A stretch of 64,000 bases of DNA from Salinimicrobium flavum. GTDB taxonomy: Bacteria; Bacteroidota; Bacteroidia; Flavobacteriales; Flavobacteriaceae. Positions 25,829 through 33,934 of the stretch are shown one piece after another. The translations under genes were made by a program, and so were the position numbers. Each line of letters begins with the position of its first letter. Positions within the stretch are counted from its first letter, which is position 1. The stretch spans positions 620,001 to 684,000 of the forward strand of contig NZ_JBHULT010000006.1 in the NCBI RefSeq assembly GCF_042684505.1. The letters run 5' to 3'. The notes beneath the pieces are model-generated. The model saw only the letters and a program-made list of their open reading frames with translations. It made no database searches and was not told where the DNA came from.

Positions 25829-27292
25829 ATGGTAATTAAAACCGGAAAGAAAATGAAAACTTTCGTAATAATGATCATGCTTGCCATGGTCAGCAGCAAT
25901 TGCAGTACCAATAACAATGATGAAGATCCCCCGGCAAAACCGGAAGTTCCAAAAGTGGAAAATGAAGTAGATTTTTACCTAACCAAGACCGATGAATCTC
26001 AAAAATTAAAAAAGCAGTCAGAAGTCCTTGTCTTTGGAAATTCATATAATGAATATTCCACTATCAAGGTAAATGCTTCGGAAACTTTCCAGACAGTAGA
26101 TGGCTTCGGGTTCTCCCTTACCGGCGGAAGCGCAGAGGTGATCAATCAGCTTTCGGCCTCCAAAAAGGAAGAATTGCGTCAGCAGCTCTTCGGAAAAGGG
26201 GAAAATAATATATCGATTAATTACCTGAGGATTAGCATAGGGGCGTCAGATCTTGACAGTTCAACCTTCTCGTATAATGATCTGCCTGAAGGTGAGACCG
26301 ATGAAGACCTTTCAGAATTCAGTCTGGAGCCTGATATGGATGATCTAATCCCATTATTACAGAAGATTCTGGAAATAAATCCTGATATCAAAATAATGGG
26401 TACTCCCTGGTCGCCACCTGTGTGGATGAAAGATAATAACAGCACCATTGGAGGCAGTCTCCAACCTCAATACTATGAAGTTTATGCAAACTACCTGGTG
26501 AAGTATATTCAGGAAATGAGTGCTCTGGGTATTAAGATAGATGCCATAACTCCGCAGAATGAACCTTTACATCCCGGGAATAACCCGAGTATGCTTATGC
26601 TCGCGGCACAACAGGCCGATTTTATAAGGGATCATCTGGGTCCTGCTTTTAAAGCAGCAAATATTGATACAAAGATCATTATCTATGATCACAATGCAGA
26701 TAAACCTGAATATCCTCTTGCCATTTTAAATGATGCCGGGGCGAGGCAATATATTGCCGGTTCTGCCTTCCATTTATATGCGGGTGACATTAGTGCCCTT
26801 TCAACGGTTCACGCAGCGTATCCTGACAAAGACATTTATTTCACCGAACAGTATACAGCTTCCACCGGAGAATTTGGAGGGGATCTTAACTGGCACCTTA
26901 GAAATGTCATTATTGGCTCCATGAGAAACTGGAGTAAGAACGCCCTGGAGTGGAACCTGGCAAATAATACTTCTTTTGGACCGCATACAGATGGTGGTTG
27001 TACTACCTGTAAAGGAGCCATCACGATAAAAGGAAGTTCTTCTTACGAAGAGAACGTGGGATTTTACATCATTGGCCACGCATCAAAATTTATCCCGGCC
27101 GGTTCGGTAAGAATAGGGAGTAATACTACAGGGAATCTTCAAAATGTAGCTTTTAAAACCCCTGAAGGGAAAAAAGTTCTTATTGTACTTAATGACGGGA
27201 AGGATTTTGAGATGTTCAATATCGAGTACAATGGGAAATGGATCACCGCCTCTTTGGACGCGGGCTCTGTGGCAACCTTCGTTTGGGAATAA
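25829..27292 (+). CDS. GH30 family glycoside hydrolase lipoprotein (probable beta-1,6-glucanase)
   Basis: This 487-aa lipoprotein has the lipobox SSNC at 25; a second start at 25853 would also give a good signal peptide. The GH30 core starts with FQTVDGFGFSLTGGSAE at 87-103. The acid/base is Glu245 in ITPQNEP and the nucleophile is Glu340 in IYFTEQY. The C-terminal beta domain (about 410-487) is also family-typical. GH30 enzymes in laminarin loci remove beta-1,6-linked glucose branches, the most likely role here; glucosylceramidase-like activity is an alternative. It lies 23 bases after GH16 and 17 before the GH5 gene. Confidence 0.87.
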   Translation: MVIKTGKKMKTFVIMIMLAMVSSNCSTNNNDEDPPAKPEVPKVENEVDFYLTKTDESQKLKKQSEVLVFGNSYNEYSTIKVNASETFQTVDGFGFSLTGGSAEVINQLSASKKEELRQQLFGKGENNISINYLRISIGASDLDSSTFSYNDLPEGETDEDLSEFSLEPDMDDLIPLLQKILEINPDIKIMGTPWSPPVWMKDNNSTIGGSLQPQYYEVYANYLVKYIQEMSALGIKIDAITPQNEPLHPGNNPSMLMLAAQQADFIRDHLGPAFKAANIDTKIIIYDHNADKPEYPLAILNDAGARQYIAGSAFHLYAGDISALSTVHAAYPDKDIYFTEQYTASTGEFGGDLNWHLRNVIIGSMRNWSKNALEWNLANNTSFGPHTDGGCTTCKGAITIKGSSSYEENVGFYIIGHASKFIPAGSVRIGSNTTGNLQNVAFKTPEGKKVLIVLNDGKDFEMFNIEYNGKWITASLDAGSVATFVWE

Positions 27293-27309
27293 AACAAAAA
27301 CCGGAAATT

Positions 27310-29055
27310 ATGAAAAAATATATACTACTCATCCTGCTAACATTCACGTTTTTAGGGTATTCTCAGGGGCAAAGCTCTGTACCTGGATTCCTTCGTGCTG
27401 AAGGGAAAAAGATCGTGGATGCCAACGGTGAAAATGTGATCCTTAGAGGTATTGGCCTGGGAGGTCATATGCTCCAGGAAGGATATATGCTGAAAGTTCC
27501 TTTTTCGGGACAGCAGTACGTCTTCAAAGAGCACATGCAGGAATTGATAGGGGAGGAAAGAACAGAGGAATTCTACGAAGCCTGGCTTTCCAATTTCACT
27601 CAGAAAAAGGATATCGACAGTCTTAAGAGCTGGGGTTTTAATTCTGTAAGATTACCCATGCATTATAACCTGTACACCCTCCCGGTAGACCAGGAGCCAG
27701 TGCCGGGTGAAAATACCTGGCTTGAAAAAGGCTTTGAAATGACCGACCAGATGGTGGAGTGGTGCAGGGACAATGGGATGTACCTTATCCTGGACATGCA
27801 TGCAGCTCCTGGCGGCCAAGGTCATGATGTGAATATTTCTGACCGTGACCCTTCTAAACCGTCACTTTGGGAAAGCGAGGCAAATCAGGAGAAATTAGTC
27901 CAACTCTGGAAGAAACTGGCCGAAAGATATAAAGACGAGCCGGTAATAGGCGCTTATGATCTTATCAATGAACCTAACTGGAGCTTTGAAGAAGGTAAGA
28001 ACCTTAACGGGATTGAGGATACAGAAAACACCCTTATCCGCGATCTGCAGGTGAGGATCACCGAGGCCATTCGGGAAGTGGATAACAACCATATCGTCAT
28101 CATGGAAGGAAACGGTTGGGGAAATAACTACAACGGAATTCTACCTCCATGGGATGACAACATGGTTTTAAGCTTTCACAAGTATTGGAGTTATAATGAC
28201 CAGGCCTCTATCCAGCAGTTCCTTGATTTCAGGGAAGAATACAACATCCCGATCTGGCTGGGGGAATCTGGTGAGAATTCCAATGCCTGGTTTGCAGATG
28301 CCATTGGCTTAATGGAAGAAAATAACATTGGCTGGTGCTGGTGGCCATTGAAGAAGCTGGGCTTCAACAATCCGGTGGAAATAAAAGTTAATCCTGGTTA
28401 CCGCGATATCCTAGAATACTGGGCCGGGGAAGGTGAAAAACCTTCTGAAGAGGAAGCTTATGAAGCTTTCATGCAATTGGCTGAAAATACCAAAATAGAG
28501 AACGGGATCATTCATTATGACGTGATAGACGCCATGATACGGCAACCTCATTCCGAAGAGACCATACCGTTTAAAAATATTACCGTTTCAGAAAAAACCA
28601 AAATTCCTGCAGCCCATTATGACATGGGGAACGACGGTCACGCCTATAAAGACAATGTTTCTGGAAATTACTGGGTATCAACAGGGGGAGACAGGGAGAG
28701 CTGGAATAACGGACGTGTTTACCGAAATGACGGTGTTGATCTTTTCCTTGAAAATGATGAAGTGCATTTAGGGGATACTGAAGCAGGAGAATGGCTTCAA
28801 TATACTTTTCAAGCTGAAGATGCAGGCGGCTACAAACTTTCGTTCAGGGTAGCTTCCTCAAAGGATTCCGGAAAAGCCGCTGTAGATATCAATGGTAAAG
28901 AAGCGGGAGAAATGGAGATCCCGAACACCGCAGGGGAATGGCAGTGGCAGCAACTTGGCGATATTGAATTCCAAAAAGGGGAAAATAAACTGAAGTTCAG
29001 GATCCTTGAAGGAGGTTTTGACCTGCAGACCATCAAATTTGAAAAAACGAAATAA
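27310..29055 (+). CDS. GH5 family glycoside hydrolase with C-terminal CBM6-like module
   Basis: The protein is 581 aa from the ATG at 27310, which begins a clean signal peptide; an in-frame extension to 27238 overlaps GH30 and is rejected. The GH5 barrel (about 25-400) has acid/base Glu221 in DLINEPNW and nucleophile Glu319 in IWLGESGEN. NSVRLPMHYN and LDMHAAPGGQGHD are family strands. Residues about 440-581 look like a CBM6-type domain (AGEWLQYTFQAEDAGGYKLSF). Lack of a lipobox suggests a periplasmic or secreted enzyme. The likely substrate is beta-glucan; the subfamily is not assigned. Confidence 0.87.
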   Translation: MKKYILLILLTFTFLGYSQGQSSVPGFLRAEGKKIVDANGENVILRGIGLGGHMLQEGYMLKVPFSGQQYVFKEHMQELIGEERTEEFYEAWLSNFTQKKDIDSLKSWGFNSVRLPMHYNLYTLPVDQEPVPGENTWLEKGFEMTDQMVEWCRDNGMYLILDMHAAPGGQGHDVNISDRDPSKPSLWESEANQEKLVQLWKKLAERYKDEPVIGAYDLINEPNWSFEEGKNLNGIEDTENTLIRDLQVRITEAIREVDNNHIVIMEGNGWGNNYNGILPPWDDNMVLSFHKYWSYNDQASIQQFLDFREEYNIPIWLGESGENSNAWFADAIGLMEENNIGWCWWPLKKLGFNNPVEIKVNPGYRDILEYWAGEGEKPSEEEAYEAFMQLAENTKIENGIIHYDVIDAMIRQPHSEETIPFKNITVSEKTKIPAAHYDMGNDGHAYKDNVSGNYWVSTGGDRESWNNGRVYRNDGVDLFLENDEVHLGDTEAGEWLQYTFQAEDAGGYKLSFRVASSKDSGKAAVDINGKEAGEMEIPNTAGEWQWQQLGDIEFQKGENKLKFRILEGGFDLQTIKFEKTK

Positions 29056-29108
29056 ATACAAATTTTTAAACACCGTCCCGAAAAGGGATATACCCTAATA
29101 CTTTTAAA

Positions 29109-31397
29109 ATGAGAAAAATATTATTTCTTAGCGTGTTGTTTTTAACAGCTGCACTTAGCCAGGCGCAGGAGCAGACGAAGATCGATTCGATCCTTTCCTT
29201 AATGACCCTGGAGGAAAAGGTAGGGCAAATGACCCAGGTTACATTAGATGTAATAGGGGAAGGTGAAAACCGCTTTTCCAGCTATGAACCTTTCAACCTT
29301 GACAAAAAACTTTTGACCAAAGCCGTTAAGGAATACCATGTAGGTTCTTTCCTGAACACAGCTAACAACAGAGCCTTGACTCCGCAGAAATGGTATTCCA
29401 TTATTAGTGAGATTCAAAACACGGTAAAAGAAGAAAGCCGACTCAACATTCCGGTGATCTATGGGGTAGACGAGATCCATGGAGCCACTTATACTGCCGG
29501 AGCTACAATGTTTCCGCAGCAGATAGGACAGGCGGCAAGCCGAAACCCCGAAATGGTTAAAAGAGGCGCTGAGATCACTGCTTATGAAACACGTGCCAGC
29601 GGAATTTCCTGGAACTTTTCGCCGGTGCTTGACCTGGGTCTTGATCCGCGTTTCTCAAGAATGTGGGAATCATTCGGGGAAGACCCTTACCTGGCTTCGG
29701 TAATGGGTGTAGCCATGATAGACGGTTATGAAGGAGAAGACAATAATATTGGCCATCCTGAACATGTTGCCTCCACCATGAAACACTTTTTGGGTTACCA
29801 TGCAGTGACTTCCGGAAAAGACAGGACGCCGTCTTACATTCCGCAGGACGTGCTCAGGGAATACCATCTGCCTCCGTTCAAAGCTGCTGTAGATGCCGGT
29901 TCTCATACAATAATGGTGAACTCAGGGATCATTAACGGTGTTCCCGTACATGCCAATTATGATCTTTTAACCACCTTGCTTAAGGAAGAATTAGGTTTTG
30001 AAGGTCTGGTGGTTACAGACTGGGCAGATATCGAAAACCTGCACAGAAGGGACCGTGTTGCCGAAAATGATAAAGAAGCCATCAAAATGGCCATCAATGC
30101 CGGGGTAGATATGTCAATGGTGCCGTATGAATATGAGCGCTTTTTTGACAATCTTGTTGAGTTGGTAAAAGAAGGAGAAGTAAAGGAATCAAGGATTGAT
30201 GATGCCGTTCGCCGCATCCTTAAAGTGAAACTGGCCCTCAACCTTTTTGAGACCCCGGTGACCCATTATAAAGATTACCCAAAGTTTGGCAGCAAGGAAT
30301 TTGAACGAGCTGCTTATGACATGGCTGCAGAATCTATCACCCTTCTTAAGAATGAGGAAAACATCCTGCCGCTGCAAAAGAACGTAAAAGTACTGGTAAC
30401 AGGCCCCAACGCAAATTCTATGCGTACCCTTAACGGAGCATGGACCTATTCCTGGCAGGGAGAAAAAACCCCTGAATTCAGTGAGCAGTACAATACTGTT
30501 CTGGAAGCCGTTCAGAATAAAATAGGGGAGGGGAATGTGAAATATGTCCCCGGTGTAAAATACATTGAAGAAGGCAAATATTACGAAGAGGAAAAAGCAG
30601 AGTTTGATGAAGCTATTGCCGCTGCAAGTGAGGTAGACTACATTCTCCTGGTTCTTGGTGAGAATACCTATACCGAAAAACCGGGGGATCTTAATGACCT
30701 GTACCTTTCAGATCTTCAAACCGAGCTGGCGCAGAAGCTTGCCGCAACAGGAAAACCTGTGATCCTAATACTGAATGAAGGCCGTCCAAGGATCATCAGC
30801 AAATTCGAAAAAGACATGCAGGCCGTGGTGCAAACCTATTTGCCCGGAAATTACGGAGGTGACGCCCTTGCCGATGTTATTTTTGGGGATGTGAACCCTT
30901 CGGGGAAACTGCCTTATAACTATCCGCGTTATCCTAATGCTTTGATCCCATACATTCACAAACATTCTGAAGAACAGACAAAGGCCGAAGGTGTATATAA
31001 TTATGAGGCAGATTACAGTCCGCAGTTCTCTTTTGGCGACGGGTTAAGTTATACTACTTTCGAGTATTCAGATCTGCAGCTTGATAAAACTTCCGGAAAA
31101 GAAGGAGATAAGATCGTCGTTAAAGTAAATGTGACCAATACCGGGAAAAGGGCAGGTAAGGAAACAGTTGAAGTTTACACTTCAGACCTGTATGCCTCAG
31201 AGATCACCCCCGATGTAAAACGTCTGAGAAGGTTCGAAAAGATATCCCTTGAACCGGGAGAGACTAAAACGGTTGAATTTGAGTTGGATTCTCAGGACCT
31301 CGGATATTTTAATCCTAATGGAGAGTTCAGGATCGAGGCCGGGGAATTTGAGTTCCTTGTAAAAGACCTTAAACAAACCTATCTTTTAACCGAATAA
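29109..31397 (+). CDS. GH3 family beta-glucosidase
   Basis: The protein is 762 aa with a signal peptide to about residue 20. The GH3 N-domain has the nucleophile Asp304 in VVTDWADIEN. KHFLGYHAVTSGKDR (225-239) supplies the substrate-binding Lys-His pair. The GH3 C-domain starts with ESITLLKNEENILPL. A fibronectin-III-like end (about 660-760) completes the usual three-domain form. It probably acts in the periplasm on beta-1,3-gluco-oligosaccharides imported by SusCD, releasing glucose. Confidence 0.92.
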   Translation: MRKILFLSVLFLTAALSQAQEQTKIDSILSLMTLEEKVGQMTQVTLDVIGEGENRFSSYEPFNLDKKLLTKAVKEYHVGSFLNTANNRALTPQKWYSIISEIQNTVKEESRLNIPVIYGVDEIHGATYTAGATMFPQQIGQAASRNPEMVKRGAEITAYETRASGISWNFSPVLDLGLDPRFSRMWESFGEDPYLASVMGVAMIDGYEGEDNNIGHPEHVASTMKHFLGYHAVTSGKDRTPSYIPQDVLREYHLPPFKAAVDAGSHTIMVNSGIINGVPVHANYDLLTTLLKEELGFEGLVVTDWADIENLHRRDRVAENDKEAIKMAINAGVDMSMVPYEYERFFDNLVELVKEGEVKESRIDDAVRRILKVKLALNLFETPVTHYKDYPKFGSKEFERAAYDMAAESITLLKNEENILPLQKNVKVLVTGPNANSMRTLNGAWTYSWQGEKTPEFSEQYNTVLEAVQNKIGEGNVKYVPGVKYIEEGKYYEEEKAEFDEAIAAASEVDYILLVLGENTYTEKPGDLNDLYLSDLQTELAQKLAATGKPVILILNEGRPRIISKFEKDMQAVVQTYLPGNYGGDALADVIFGDVNPSGKLPYNYPRYPNALIPYIHKHSEEQTKAEGVYNYEADYSPQFSFGDGLSYTTFEYSDLQLDKTSGKEGDKIVVKVNVTNTGKRAGKETVEVYTSDLYASEITPDVKRLRRFEKISLEPGETKTVEFELDSQDLGYFNPNGEFRIEAGEFEFLVKDLKQTYLLTE

Positions 31398-31409
31398 ACT
31401 TTAAACTGA

Positions 31410-32177
31410 ATGAACTACACCAAAAAGCTTGTTTTTATTTCGATCGCTCTTGCTTTTCCATTTTTCGGTCACAGCCAGGAAGTCATTTTTGAAGAGAATT
31501 TCGAAGGTGATACCTTGAACATGGACCACTGGAACTACGAAGAAGGTGACGGCTGCCCCGACCTTTGCGGCTGGGGGAACAATGAACGGCAGATCTATGA
31601 CCGCAACTATGTTGAGGTAAAGGATGGAAACCTTGTAATCACCGCCGTTAAAGAGGGGGACAAATATCTTTCCGGAAAGATCAACACCAAAGACAAGGTT
31701 GAGATCCGGTACGGCGAGATCGAGGTTAGGGCAAAACTCGCTGAAGGTAAAGGTCTATGGCCTGCCGTGTGGATGCTGGGCCATGATATTAGTGAAGTGG
31801 GATGGCCGGCCTCCGGAGAGATCGACATTATGGAATACGTTGGCCGTGAACCCCAAAGGGTTTTCACTTCCCTGCACACCCCTGCCAGCCACGGTAATAC
31901 CATCAACACTAAAAAAGTATTTATCGAGGACATAGAAGAAGGCTTTCACACCTACAAGGCGGTGTGGACCGAAGATTATATCGAATTCTTCATCGACGAA
32001 AATTCAGTGTACAAATTCGTACCTGAAAAATATGACGATGACCACTACCCTTACCGTAAACCATTTTACTTCCTTATCAATATGGCCGTAGGCGGTAATT
32101 TTGGAGGTCATGATGTGGATGACTCTATTTTTCCAAAGAAATTTTATGTTGATTATATTAAAGTAACCAAATTATGA
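31410..32177 (+). CDS. GH16 family beta-glucanase (signal-peptide form)
   Basis: This 255-aa protein has a short signal peptide (to about 22) and a single GH16 domain. The catalytic motif GEIDIMEYVG has Glu137, Asp139 and Glu142, preceded by GNNERQIY (57-64) and WPAVWMLG. It lacks both the PKD domain and the lipobox of the first GH16 in the locus, so it may act in the periplasm. Its stop overlaps the next gene's start as ATGA, a sign of coupled translation with the third GH16. Confidence 0.9.
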   Translation: MNYTKKLVFISIALAFPFFGHSQEVIFEENFEGDTLNMDHWNYEEGDGCPDLCGWGNNERQIYDRNYVEVKDGNLVITAVKEGDKYLSGKINTKDKVEIRYGEIEVRAKLAEGKGLWPAVWMLGHDISEVGWPASGEIDIMEYVGREPQRVFTSLHTPASHGNTINTKKVFIEDIEEGFHTYKAVWTEDYIEFFIDENSVYKFVPEKYDDDHYPYRKPFYFLINMAVGGNFGGHDVDDSIFPKKFYVDYIKVTKL

Positions 32178-33037
32178 AAACCCCTTTAAAAATATCTTTT
32201 TTGACGCTTGCGTTGCTGATTTCCGGAATTTCACATTCACAGGAATTTCAGCCAAAAAGCTCTGACACTCTGTTCTTTGATGATTTCTCCGGAAGTTCCC
32301 TTGACCGTGAAAAATGGAATGTCCAGGGCACCGATTTCTGGGTGAATAACGAGCAGCAGATCTATGTAGATTCTTCTGCGACTGTTTTCGCTGTGAAAGG
32401 TGATGACGCCAAGGGAGTCGACAATGCACTGATACTTAAAGCCCACTACAGCCCCGACTTTATAAATTACCGGGATTATGATTTTGATTTTATCTCCGGA
32501 AGGATCAATACCCGCGATAAGGTCATGTTCACTTACGGCACAGCCGCAGCACGCATGAAACTGCCTGAAGGTTCGGGGTATTGGCCGGCATTCTGGGCCC
32601 TGGGTGGCGGTGACTGGCCCGATACCGGGGAGATCGACATTATGGAATATGTGGGAGAGACAGATTGGATCGGGGTTGCCTTACACGGTCCCGGCTATTC
32701 GGGAGAAACCCCGCTGGTCAACAAGTATTTCTTTCCGGAAGGCGAAGATGTCACCGACTGGCATGTATATTCTGTAGACTGGACTCCGGAAGGATTCGAT
32801 TTCAGAGTAGACGGCAGACTGATCTACAGGGTTACAAAACCCATGGTGGAACACTATGGAAAATGGGCTTTTGACAACCCGAAATACCTTATTCTGAACC
32901 TGGCTTTAGGCGGGGCGTATCCATTCAAAACCAACGGAATCAAAGAACCTTATAACGGGCTTCCTGCATCAACTGTCGACCTTATTAAAGAAGGAAAAGC
33001 AGAAGTGCTGGTAGACTGGGTTCTGATTACAAAGTAA
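32174..33037 (+). CDS. GH16 family beta-glucanase, divergent third copy
   Basis: This 287-aa protein has a signal peptide (to about 22) and a GH16 core with GEIDIMEYVG (Glu153, Asp155, Glu158). It differs from the other two copies. It has WVNNEQQIY instead of GNNE, an insertion around 70-105, and an extended C-terminus with GAYPFKTNGIKEPYNGLP. That pattern suggests a different chain-length or linkage preference. It is the last gene of the locus, 4 bases overlapping the preceding GH16 and followed by a strong terminator. Confidence 0.88.
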   Translation: MKTPLKISFLTLALLISGISHSQEFQPKSSDTLFFDDFSGSSLDREKWNVQGTDFWVNNEQQIYVDSSATVFAVKGDDAKGVDNALILKAHYSPDFINYRDYDFDFISGRINTRDKVMFTYGTAAARMKLPEGSGYWPAFWALGGGDWPDTGEIDIMEYVGETDWIGVALHGPGYSGETPLVNKYFFPEGEDVTDWHVYSVDWTPEGFDFRVDGRLIYRVTKPMVEHYGKWAFDNPKYLILNLALGGAYPFKTNGIKEPYNGLPASTVDLIKEGKAEVLVDWVLITK

Positions 33038-33054
33038 TTATTTAAGAATTAGCC

Positions 33055-33100
33055 AAAGATCCTCTTCAAAAAATACAATTTTTGGGGAGGATCTTTTTTT
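33055..33100 (+). terminator. Terminator at the end of the beta-glucan locus
   Basis: An outer stem of nine pairs (33056-33064 with 33087-33095) encloses an inner A/T stem and is followed by a T7 run. Confidence 0.75.
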
Positions 33101-33118
33101 GGTTTAAACGAAATCCTC

Positions 33119-33382
33119 TCAACCCATTCAGGGTACCGAACCCTGAAAGGGTTCTAATCTTGCGGTTTCTGTGATACTGGAAATAATGACCCTAAAAGGG
33201 TCTTATATTCATAGAAGAATTGAGATGATATATGTGCGACCCCTACGGGGTCGAATATTCCGGGAATGTATTTTTCTATAGATATGTAATCCCTTCGGGA
33301 TTTAGATCTCTTTTAATAAATAATCTTTTTCATTCCACGTTACTCAACCCTTTCAGGGTTCCAAACCCCTGAAAGGGTTATT
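33119..33382. repeat. Array of short non-identical palindromes in the intergenic region
   Basis: At least six small hairpins occur in 260 bases: 33138-33154, 33188-33202, 33237-33253, 33288-33302, 33346-33360 and 33364-33379. Most are built on CCCT/AGGG arms of 5-7 bp with 3-5 base loops. Spacing is irregular and sequences differ, so this is not a CRISPR. No gene is seen between 33038 and 33446. Confidence 0.7.
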
Positions 33383-33446
33383 CAAAAAAAGTCTTGTCCC
33401 TTGATTCTTGGTTCTTGATTCTAAAAGCGCAGCGGTCTTTTGTTTT

Positions 33447-33896
33447 TTAGTTGAGGTTCCTTCTTTCAATAAAAAACCGTTTCAAAAGCTCCGAGGCTTC
33501 CCCTTCCAAAATGCCACTTTTCACCTTCGTCTTTGGATGAAGTTTGGCGCCCATTTTTCGGTAACCACGTTCAGGGTCTTCGGCGGCGAAGACCAGGTTG
33601 GAGATCTGGCTCCAGTAGAGCGCTCCGGCGCACATCTGGCAGGGTTCGAGCGTCACATACATCGTGCAGTCTAACAGGTATTTTCCGCCTAGGAAATTGG
33701 CCGCAGCAGTAATCGCCTGCATCTCAGCATGGGCGGTCACATCGTTGAGTAACTCGGTGAGGTTATGGCCACGGGCAATGATCTGTTGGTTGGCTACCAC
33801 CACTACTCCCACAGGTATTTCCCCTTTTTCGTAAGCCAGCTCTGCTTCTTCCAGGGCTTTACGCATAAAATAGCTGTCGTCAAAAACTAATTGCAT
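33447..33896 (-). CDS. tadA: Nucleoside/tRNA adenosine-34 deaminase
   Basis: The protein is 149 aa from the ATG at 33896 (a TTG two codons upstream is less likely). It is a cytidine-deaminase-fold protein with zinc ligands His56 (AHAEM, proton shuttle Glu58) and Cys86/Cys89 (LEPCQMC). The motif ARGHNLTELLNDVTAHAEM and ALYWSQISNLVFAAEDPERG fit TadA, which makes inosine at tRNA-Arg wobble position 34. Guanine-deaminase-like relatives are the alternative. It is divergent from dxs, with 38 bases between the two starts, so both promoters share that gap. Confidence 0.85.
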   Translation of the reverse strand: MQLVFDDSYFMRKALEEAELAYEKGEIPVGVVVVANQQIIARGHNLTELLNDVTAHAEMQAITAAANFLGGKYLLDCTMYVTLEPCQMCAGALYWSQISNLVFAAEDPERGYRKMGAKLHPKTKVKSGILEGEASELLKRFFIERRNLN

Positions 33897-33920
33897 ATTC
33901 AAAAATACAATTTCAAAATG

Positions 33921-33928
33921 TACCTTTG
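33921..33928 (+). promoter_or_regulatory. -7 element TACCTTTG directly before dxs
   Basis: TACCTTTG matches TAnnTTTG exactly and ends six bases before the dxs ATG. Transcription would start at or next to the A of the start codon. I see no clear -33 TTG at the usual distance. Confidence 0.45.
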
Positions 33929-33934
33929 CGATTC

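Noticed and set aside
27238..27309. N-terminal extension of the GH5 gene
   Set aside because: It overlaps the GH30 coding region, and the ATG at 27310 begins a proper signal peptide.
33119..33382. CRISPR array
   Set aside because: The palindromes differ in sequence and spacing, there are no equal-length spacers, and no cas genes are nearby.
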